Source: an uncultured Bacteroidota bacterium (GTDB lineage Bacteria > Bacteroidota > Bacteroidia > Chitinophagales > Chitinophagaceae). From it: a DNA stretch of 19,568 nucleotides. The stretch spans positions 1 to 19,568 of the forward strand of contig CAIZMD010000690.1 in assembly GCA_903933995.1 (NCBI GenBank). Reading direction: 5' to 3'. The translations under genes and the position numbers were made by a program. Under the pieces are notes generated by a model that was not told the DNA's origin, did not search any database, and was given only the letters and a program-made list of their open reading frames with translations. This document shows, piece after piece, positions 13,479 to 19,568 of the stretch; within the stretch, counting starts at the first letter, position 1; each line of letters begins with the position of its first letter.

Positions 13479-15689
13479 TTAGAAAGAAGCTTTTAAACTA
13501 AATATGAAATTTCTACCTGGTGCAGAAATACCACTTGCAAAATATCTGTAATTACGATCAAGCAAATTTTCAATTTGTACCTGAGCCGATAGATTGTTTC
13601 CAAGATTAACTTGCCCCCTCATATTCAACGTAAACCAAGAAGGCATGCCATCTACAGTGGCGTATTGTTGGTTATCTTCTCCATTTGGATGATAGTCTTC
13701 AATTTTTTTCCAACCATTAAACAAGCTATAAAATTCCCCTAACCATTTTGAGCTTTCATGTTTAAACCCTACTCTACCAAATATTGGAGGAATATGATCT
13801 AAGGGCATTGACAATCCTGCATTGGTATAGGTTCCTTTGGTGTAGGTGTAAACAGCTTCAAAACTATTCTGCTTGTTTATTTTATATGTTGCATTAACAC
13901 TAAATCCAAGAACAATTGCACTAGCCTTATTTTGAGGCGCAAAAACAGCACTTTTTACACCCTGATAGAATATACTATCTTGGCTATTGAATTGAAATTT
14001 GTCAACCACAATAGCATTTCTGAACCATGTATAAAAAACTGACCCGCCATAATTAAAGTGCTCACCGTATTTATTGAAATTAATTTCCGCATTATAGGTA
14101 TACTCTGGTTTCAGGTCCTTATTTGGTACCACAACATAACCGGTTCTTGTATCAAAAACCTTGGTTAAGTCATCCACATTGGGAGACCTAAATCCACTAC
14201 TTAATAAAAAAGCTAGTCTGAAATTTTTAGGACTGGCATACACTAAACCAAGATTGCCAGTAACTGCTGCATGTTGTTGTTCTGCTCTTACAAAAGGAAA
14301 ATGCATTAAACTAGTATCTACAAATCTGGCATCTAATCTTACTAGATTGAAACGGAGTCCATCATTTAAGGTCCAGGAATCATTGATTTTAAAGGTATGT
14401 TGTGCATAAATAGCATTTGAACCCATTTTAGTAGGACCATCACTATACCTTGTAGTTATTCTGCTCAGTGCTCCAGTTTGCAGATTCATTCGTTCTGCAG
14501 TTGAACTAACATAATTGGTATAAGATTCCAAACCAATATGCAATTCATTTTTGCCAGATTTGTGTTTTGCATCCATATTGAATCCCCAAACATTCACTCG
14601 CTCCCATCTTGAATCACGGTTATTATTTTTGAAGCGTCTAGTAATCCTACTTTCTTCAATGTTTTGATAACTAGTAATTACTTTCAAATCTTGAAAAAAA
14701 CCAGTCAATTTGGTAGCAGAAAACTGATAAGATAGCAGTTGTTTAACCTGTGGACCATAATACCATTCAGCATAAACTGGCACCCCACTAGTAGTTTCTG
14801 TTAACCTATCATATCGCTGTACATTACTACTATTCCCAATTTGAATATTTAACAAGTGCTGCATATTATCCGAAGGTTGAAATAATATTTTTTGGGCAAA
14901 ATCAACTTGTTTGTAGTCACTAGCAATTTGCTTATTAGGGTCTGGGTTTACAAAAGCACTATCTGTATTCCCTACTCTTTGAACATAAAAGGGTTTTAAG
15001 CCAAAACTAGGATAAGCAGATTGTCTTTGTTTTCCTTGAACCACGTCTCCAAAAACACCATAAGTAATAGAAGTGAATGAAGCCCATTGTTTGGATGCTA
15101 TATTAAAATCAACATGTCCCCTAGCTTCTTGAGTTGCCGTAGCATACCTTACTAATGCATTTCCAGAAACATTTGTTTTGTCAGACTTTGATAGGATTGG
15201 ATTTTTAGAGTACATGCTTACAACCCCACCCAACGCATCACTGCCATACAAAGTAGATGATGGTCCATAAATCACTTCCATTCTATCTAAAATGGTATTA
15301 TCAACCGTAATAATGTTTTGCAAATGACCTGACCTATAAATGGCATTATTCATTCTCACCCCATCTACCATTAGCAACACCCTACTTGCTTCAAAACCAC
15401 GAATCACTGGACTACTACCCCCTTGTTGGCTTTTTTGAACAAATACGGCACCACTATTTAATAAAACGTCTCCTGCATTAGGTTGATTATTCAATGCATT
15501 TTTATCTCTAATCACTCTAATGGACTGGGTTACAAACCTTAGTTTTTCAGGAAATTTATTGGCAAAGACAACTACTTCTCCCAAACTAACAGGTTCGGTT
15601 TGAATAGTATCCTGCAATGGTCTAACCTGCGCAATAGTATAATAGGTTATGGAAATGCCCATAACCATCAATATGAATTTCAAGTTCAT
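13479..15689 (-). CDS. TonB-dependent receptor, heme/transferrin-receptor type
   Basis: Outer-membrane receptor of 736 residues. Residues 1-20 are a signal peptide (FILMVMGISITYYTIA, cleavage before Gln21). A TonB-box-like EVVVFANK lies at 38-45. The plug (about 50-165) has V-I-R-G-F-E-A-S-R-V-L-L-M-V-D-G-V-R-M-N-N and Y-G-P-S-S-T-L-Y-G-S-D-A-L-G-G-V, typical of the hemoglobin/transferrin/lactoferrin receptor family. In the barrel, FRSPNVDDL (500-508) and PNKDLKPE (522-529) correspond to the FRAP and NPNL boxes of heme receptors, but the histidine usually found between them is absent. The C-terminus S-L-K-A-S-F ends in the expected aromatic. It follows the small anchored protein gene by 34 bases with no terminator, so the two probably form an operon. 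Heme is the family's usual ligand, but given the missing His this is only an inference. Confidence 0.9.
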   Translation of the reverse strand: MNLKFILMVMGISITYYTIAQVRPLQDTIQTEPVSLGEVVVFANKFPEKLRFVTQSIRVIRDKNALNNQPNAGDVLLNSGAVFVQKSQQGGSSPVIRGFEASRVLLMVDGVRMNNAIYRSGHLQNIITVDNTILDRMEVIYGPSSTLYGSDALGGVVSMYSKNPILSKSDKTNVSGNALVRYATATQEARGHVDFNIASKQWASFTSITYGVFGDVVQGKQRQSAYPSFGLKPFYVQRVGNTDSAFVNPDPNKQIASDYKQVDFAQKILFQPSDNMQHLLNIQIGNSSNVQRYDRLTETTSGVPVYAEWYYGPQVKQLLSYQFSATKLTGFFQDLKVITSYQNIEESRITRRFKNNNRDSRWERVNVWGFNMDAKHKSGKNELHIGLESYTNYVSSTAERMNLQTGALSRITTRYSDGPTKMGSNAIYAQHTFKINDSWTLNDGLRFNLVRLDARFVDTSLMHFPFVRAEQQHAAVTGNLGLVYASPKNFRLAFLLSSGFRSPNVDDLTKVFDTRTGYVVVPNKDLKPEYTYNAEINFNKYGEHFNYGGSVFYTWFRNAIVVDKFQFNSQDSIFYQGVKSAVFAPQNKASAIVLGFSVNATYKINKQNSFEAVYTYTKGTYTNAGLSMPLDHIPPIFGRVGFKHESSKWLGEFYSLFNGWKKIEDYHPNGEDNQQYATVDGMPSWFTLNMRGQVNLGNNLSAQVQIENLLDRNYRYFASGISAPGRNFIFSLKASF

Positions 15690-15723
15690 TTTGATTTTTT
15701 TAATGAAAAAGAATGTTTAAAGC

Positions 15724-16263
15724 TCAACATGCTTTATCATCAGGAGGGGGCATTGTAATATCTGAATTGCGAAATAGCAATTCCTCTTGGTATACTTTAA
15801 AAATGGAAACTTTATGATCTATTTTATCAAATAATGTAATGGTATCTATTGGCAAAAAGACTGTTGTTATAAGTTTATGAAATGCCAAGCTTGCCCCAGA
15901 ATTTGCAGTGCTTTTATGCTGCTCTAATTGAACAAGATTTTGTTCAAGTTCCGTTTCATTTTTATCAAAATAACATTGAATAGCAATACTAGTATCGGTT
16001 TCTACCATGCTGATAATATCATACATGTAACCTTGATATGTAAACTCTCTATTTTCCTCCCGCCAAACAAATGAATCGTCTTGAATTTTACCCTTATTTG
16101 TTTTAAATGAAAGTTGGGTAATGGTTTTATCAGTAGGTTGTAATTTGATAAAGTTTGCCATCTGTGCATGAATTTGCAATCTATAACAAGCAGAAATTAG
16201 TTGATACCCGCCAGTATAAATAAGCATACACGATAACAATATGAACCCTATCAGTCTATTCAT
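15724..16263 (-). CDS. Small membrane-anchored or exported protein, function unknown
   Basis: This 179-residue protein begins with a hydrophobic segment (about 4-20, LIGFILLSCMLIYTGGY). It acts either as a signal anchor or as an uncleaved or atypical signal peptide, placing the remainder in the periplasm. The body is mostly polar, with an F-T-Y-Q-G-Y-M-Y-D-I segment (about 84-93), then a Glu/Gln-rich helix around E-T-E-L-E-Q-N-L-V-Q-L, and a short tail PPPDDKAC ending in cysteine. I know of no named family; I have a loose recollection of comparable small proteins beside TonB receptors in Bacteroidota. It is the first gene of a likely two-gene unit with the heme-type receptor, so an accessory role in that receptor's uptake or regulation is the simplest inference. 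No clear promoter box was found upstream. Confidence 0.72.
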   Translation of the reverse strand: MNRLIGFILLSCMLIYTGGYQLISACYRLQIHAQMANFIKLQPTDKTITQLSFKTNKGKIQDDSFVWREENREFTYQGYMYDIISMVETDTSIAIQCYFDKNETELEQNLVQLEQHKSTANSGASLAFHKLITTVFLPIDTITLFDKIDHKVSIFKVYQEELLFRNSDITMPPPDDKAC

Positions 16264-16343
16264 TGGAATACATGCAATATAACTAACCTTAGAAAAAGCC
16301 TAACAGAAAATATATAAATGGGGCCGCATTAAAAACACCTTGA

Positions 16344-17393
16344 TTAATCTTCTTTAAAACGCATTCTTTGCCTGCTTTTATTGAATATATGCTGACCATG
16401 GCTCAAGCCTTGACGTATGGCTTTTTGCCTTTCAATAGGCAAAAGCAGGGTTTCTTTGCATGGCTCACTACAACAACCTTGAAACTTTTCAGCACAACTG
16501 GGGCACTGAATAAATAACAGGTGACAGCCATTATTGGCGCAATTGGTATGTGTGTCGCAAACAGCACCACAAAGATGACATTGGGCAATGATATCATTGG
16601 TGATTCTTTCTCCCAATCGGTTATCAAATACAAAATTCTTACCTATAAATTTGGGGGTCAATCCCATTTCCTTAGCTTGTTTGGCATAATTGATAATACC
16701 ACCTTCCAGATGAAATACATTATTAAAACCCTGGTGTTTTAAATAAGCGCTGGCTTTTTCACACCTGATTCCACCAGTACAATACATGACAATATTTTTG
16801 TCTTCATTCCCCTTGATCATATCAATTGTCATAGGCAATTGTTCCCTAAAAGTATCAGATGGTACTTCCAATGCATTTTCAAAATGCCCCACTTCATACT
16901 CATAGTGATTGCGCATATCTATTAAAATAGTATTGGGCTGTTCTATAAGAGCGTTCATTTGGGCGGCATTCACATACTTGCCCTTGTTTTCCATACTAAA
17001 ACTTGGGTCATCAATTCCATCCGCCACTATCTTTTCTCGTACTTTAATTTTCAACACCCAGAAACTCTTTCCGTCATCATCAACGGCAATATTGAGTCTT
17101 AACCCATTTAGGTAATCTAAACTGTATAAAAAGGATTGAAAAGCTTCAAAATTGGAACTTGGAACACTGATTTGAGCATTGATTCCTTCTTTGGCAACAT
17201 AAATTCTACCAAAAACCTTGAGGGCATTTAATGCCTTATACAGCATATTACGGTACTCCAAAGGATTGGCAATAGGAAAATACTGGTAAAAACTGATGGT
17301 AGTTCTGGGTTCAGTTTCCTCCATGAGGTGCTGTTTTAGCTCCTCGTTGTTTACGCGGTTGTGTAGTACTGGCATCTCAAAAATTTTAGACAT
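16344..17393 (-). CDS. trhO: tRNA uridine(34) hydroxylase, rhodanese-like
   Basis: Rhodanese-domain enzyme (formerly YceA) that uses O2 to hydroxylate U34 of certain tRNAs to 5-hydroxyuridine, affecting wobble decoding. It is 349 residues, the same size as E. coli TrhO (350). Residues about 30-120 form the N-terminal domain (F-G-R-I-Y-V-A-K-E-G-I-N-A-Q). The rhodanese domain is at about 140-240, with D-M-R-N-H-Y-E-Y-E-V-G-H and the active-site loop YCTGGIRCEKA, catalytic Cys205 and Cys211. The C-terminal Cys-rich segment (Cys272, 275, 279, 285, 290, 297, 300, 307, 308 and 312) looks like a metal-binding zone typical of the family. ATG at 17393; Met7 is a possible later start. A candidate promoter and a leader hairpin precede it. 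The following small anchored-protein gene is 80 bases away with no obvious terminator between. Confidence 0.95.
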   Translation of the reverse strand: MSKIFEMPVLHNRVNNEELKQHLMEETEPRTTISFYQYFPIANPLEYRNMLYKALNALKVFGRIYVAKEGINAQISVPSSNFEAFQSFLYSLDYLNGLRLNIAVDDDGKSFWVLKIKVREKIVADGIDDPSFSMENKGKYVNAAQMNALIEQPNTILIDMRNHYEYEVGHFENALEVPSDTFREQLPMTIDMIKGNEDKNIVMYCTGGIRCEKASAYLKHQGFNNVFHLEGGIINYAKQAKEMGLTPKFIGKNFVFDNRLGERITNDIIAQCHLCGAVCDTHTNCANNGCHLLFIQCPSCAEKFQGCCSEPCKETLLLPIERQKAIRQGLSHGQHIFNKSRQRMRFKED

Positions 17394-17423
17394 CTCCGAA
17401 AAGATGTTCCATTTTAAAAAGGA

Positions 17424-17440
17424 GCTGCTTGCAGGGCAGC
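17424..17440 (-). terminator. Short GC hairpin with T run in trhO leader
   Basis: On the minus strand GCTGC (17440-17436) pairs with GCAGC (17428-17424) around a seven-base loop, then TCC and TTTTT (17420-17416). It lies downstream of both the DUF5686 gene stop and the trhO -7 box. It could be a weak terminator for the former or an attenuator in the leader of the latter. Confidence 0.4.
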
Positions 17441-17451
17441 CAAAATATGAA

Positions 17452-17482
17452 CAAAGATACTAAAACGCCATAAAAAAGCTAA
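17452..17482 (-). promoter_or_regulatory. trhO promoter (TTAG-N19-TATCTTTG)
   Basis: On the minus strand TATCTTTG (17459-17452) matches TAnnTTTG exactly, and TTAG (17482-17479), one mismatch from TTTG, lies 19 bases upstream. The predicted leader to the ATG at 17393 is about 50 bases and would include the GC hairpin. Confidence 0.55.
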
Positions 17483-17493
17483 CGGATGTAGTT

Positions 17494-19568
17494 TTACCTG
17501 GAAAGCAGGGGCAACGTCAATCTAAAGCCAGTAGGTTTAGCCCCAGATTTTTCAAACCCTTGAACAAAGTCAATCCTAATGACTTTGAAAATGTTTTCTA
17601 TGCCAAAATAAGCTTCAAGGTATTGTTGATCAGGAGCAATATGCAATGCACTAGCACCAGTAACAAAAAACCAATTCAATTTTTTAAAGCCCGGAATCTT
17701 ATTGGTTAGCAATCCATTTAAATGATACTCTATATGGCCACTGGCATTGAAATTAGCCTTATTACTATATTGATAATATGGGGCCAATTGAAAACTATTC
17801 AGAAAGTTGCTGGCTAAAAAAAGTTGGTTTCCTTGATAATGCAAATAATCTGGAATAAAAGTTTTTTGATCATTGAGGAATCCTGCAACAGCAAAATTAT
17901 AATTTAACCTTCCTGCCAATTTCAGATTTAAATTATCACTGATACTAAAACGCCACTTGGTATAATGTACATCACTGCCCAATAAACCTTCAATACCAGT
18001 TGTGATACTAGCATTAAATATGGGATACCTTGATCCTATATTGATTTTCTGATCAGGGAACTCAATATACCTAGCCCCTGGTCTCCAACGCATTGATAAA
18101 GTCAATAGACTTGCCTTATTGGCAATCATATTGGTATTGGTAATTTCTGTTGGATAATTGGGTGTAAAATCCCTATTAGGATAGTCTTTCCATCTTGGTA
18201 AATCAGGTAAGTTCTCAAGAGGTCTTCTATTTTGAAATTGAAATTCTGCAGCAACATTCAACCCATTACCCGCATCCGCATCAAACCTCATTTTGAAAAA
18301 CCCTGCCTCATAAATTTTCATGTAATTAAATTCATTCCTCAATGTCACAAAACTGTTAAGGATGGGCAATATTGGTGCTGCATTATTAAACTGAAACACA
18401 TCTGATCCACCAGAAATAGAAAGGCTTTTACGATACTTCTTGCCATAAGTATAATTAAAGGCCAATGACCCATTCCAATGTTGATTGGCCATTCCATATC
18501 TTATCACAGGACTAATTGAAATGGATTCTCTCCCTTTATATCCTTTGTTATAATTCATTGATAATTGTAGTACGCCACCCTCAACAGTGTTGTAATAAAG
18601 ACTTCTAATCAATGGATTAATACTAAACGAAGACTTATTCTTGGTATGACCAAAATCAAGTCCTGTTAAAAGAAGTCCCATCACCCCAAACTTGTTTCTT
18701 CTTTTATCAAGCGAATCCAAATAATGAGGATCCTTTCTAACTTCTTCTAAACTGTCTAATTTCTTATAGGTTTTCTGCTCTTCTAAAACCAATGGAATTG
18801 GCCTAATACTATCCCAATAAGCCATAGACTTTTTATTGGCACTATCTTCAAATTTAAGAATGGTATTGTCAAAAAATTTACGTTTGAATGAAGGATTTAA
18901 ATCAAACTTATCGTAGACCTGTAAGAAATTCCCAAAAAAATCAAAACCCAATATTTTTCCTGAAGGATACAAAACTTGAGACTTAATCACCCAGGCCTTA
19001 TTAGAAATAGGAACATACAATTGCTCTAATACCAATGTATCCAAGAGTTGCATTCCTTGTTCTTTTAATAATTTCACTTGAACTGCTTGAAGTCTCCATT
19101 CGTCCTCCACAATATTGATATACCCAGAAAACAATGGTTCAAATTTTCTTTTAGGGATTACTTTAATTCTACTAATCTCTTTTCCATTTTCAAAAAATGT
19201 TCCTTCAAAATGGTATTTGTAAAAAGACAATGCATTATTGGCAATGGGAGAAACAAAACCTCTTGGATTGAGCCCCCTACCTAAGGAAACAATGTTCTCA
19301 TAAAATGAAATAATTTGTGGATTAGCAAAACCAAACCCATCACTTTGACCACCTACTTTTGAAGATAGCACTTCTGTTTTTCTAGAAAGAGGTTCTTGAA
19401 CAGAATATCTCACAACTGATTCGGACAAGAAAATCATTTTCTTTTTACTAGTATCCCCGTCTTCAAAATCAACCGTTTTACCCATAAACTTCTTAGGATA
19501 ATTTCTCAATTGCAATTGACCCTTTAAATAGACTTCACACTGAAAACGTTTGATTTCATTTAAATGCT
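17494..19568 (-). CDS. DUF5686-family outer-membrane protein, 5' end outside window
   Basis: 690 residues are visible and the reading frame stays open to the right edge, so the true start is beyond 19568. The TTG at 19515 is not the start. The 17 codons before it encode HLNEIKRFQCEVYLKGQ, which runs smoothly into the conserved L-R-N-Y-P-K-K-F-M-G-K segment typical of this family. Known members are about 800-850 residues, with a signal peptide and a carboxypeptidase-regulatory-like domain at the N-terminus; those parts would lie in the missing portion. The visible part has the family's middle region (N-P-R-G-F-V-S-P-I-A, Y-K-Y-H-F-E-G-T-F, I-K-V-I-P-K-R) and a long C-terminal beta-strand-rich section that looks like an outer-membrane barrel, ending G-F-R-L-T-L-P-L-L. 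The biochemical role of the family is not established. It is followed after 58 bases by the trhO promoter region. Confidence 0.87.
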   Translation of the reverse strand, partial: HLNEIKRFQCEVYLKGQLQLRNYPKKFMGKTVDFEDGDTSKKKMIFLSESVVRYSVQEPLSRKTEVLSSKVGGQSDGFGFANPQIISFYENIVSLGRGLNPRGFVSPIANNALSFYKYHFEGTFFENGKEISRIKVIPKRKFEPLFSGYINIVEDEWRLQAVQVKLLKEQGMQLLDTLVLEQLYVPISNKAWVIKSQVLYPSGKILGFDFFGNFLQVYDKFDLNPSFKRKFFDNTILKFEDSANKKSMAYWDSIRPIPLVLEEQKTYKKLDSLEEVRKDPHYLDSLDKRRNKFGVMGLLLTGLDFGHTKNKSSFSINPLIRSLYYNTVEGGVLQLSMNYNKGYKGRESISISPVIRYGMANQHWNGSLAFNYTYGKKYRKSLSISGGSDVFQFNNAAPILPILNSFVTLRNEFNYMKIYEAGFFKMRFDADAGNGLNVAAEFQFQNRRPLENLPDLPRWKDYPNRDFTPNYPTEITNTNMIANKASLLTLSMRWRPGARYIEFPDQKINIGSRYPIFNASITTGIEGLLGSDVHYTKWRFSISDNLNLKLAGRLNYNFAVAGFLNDQKTFIPDYLHYQGNQLFLASNFLNSFQLAPYYQYSNKANFNASGHIEYHLNGLLTNKIPGFKKLNWFFVTGASALHIAPDQQYLEAYFGIENIFKVIRIDFVQGFEKSGAKPTGFRLTLPLLSR

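Noticed and set aside
9419..15689. A SusCD-type polysaccharide utilisation locus
   Set aside because: Several TonB receptors are present but there is no SusD-like lipoprotein, glycoside hydrolase or hybrid sensor in the window.
1..19568. Mobile element, phage, CRISPR or defence island
   Set aside because: No transposase, integrase, cas-like or restriction gene, no direct-repeat array and no tRNA-flanked insertion was seen; composition and gene types look uniform.

Overview
The window looks like ordinary chromosomal DNA from a member of the Bacteroidota, most likely a Chitinophagaceae-type organism (the family is an inference). The evidence is a type B type IX secretion (T9SS) sorting domain, three TonB-dependent outer-membrane receptors, a DUF5686-type outer-membrane protein, a long-form PurC, and several TAnnTTTG -7 boxes, the Bacteroidota housekeeping promoter element. 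Base composition is AT-rich and Shine-Dalgarno sequences are largely absent, as expected for the group. Apart from the first gene and purC, every gene is on the minus strand.

Layout. 1-162 is AT-only-like intergenic DNA. 163-2190 (+) encodes a large secreted, Cys-rich T9SS cargo protein. It collides tail to tail, with an 8-base overlap, with a small membrane protein of unknown function (2183-2770). Upstream of that on the minus strand lie cytidine deaminase cdd (2821-3318), a large signal peptidase I lepB (3390-4898), a sigma-54-type AAA+ response regulator without a DNA-binding domain (4982-6139), and a TonB receptor with a TTG start (6174-8234). A strong terminator then precedes the pyruvate dehydrogenase E1 beta gene (8299-9285), which has its own good promoter. 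A second terminator follows a 980-residue TonB receptor with an N-terminal carboxypeptidase-regulatory-like domain (9419-12361). This receptor is divergent from purC (12508-13437, +). purC converges, through a shared bidirectional terminator, on a heme/transferrin-type TonB receptor (13479-15689). That receptor lies behind a small membrane-anchored protein of unknown function (15724-16263). The right end holds trhO (tRNA U34 hydroxylase, 16344-17393) and a DUF5686 gene that runs off the window (17494-19568).

How the genes work together. Most of the window serves the cell envelope: a secreted T9SS cargo, the signal peptidase that could process all the exported precursors here, three nutrient receptors and one further outer-membrane barrel. 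Housekeeping metabolism (cdd, pdhB, purC, trhO) is interspersed as single-gene units. I see no tRNA, rRNA, insertion sequence, integrase, CRISPR array or defence island.

I did not find a convincing new multi-gene system. The observations most worth checking are: two promoters whose -7 boxes sit 3-4 bases from the start codon (purC and the T9SS cargo), implying leaderless mRNAs; a regulator with neither helix-turn-helix nor canonical GAFTGA loop; the small anchored protein paired with a heme-type receptor that lacks the usual histidine; and an exact four-cysteine duplicated module in the secreted protein.
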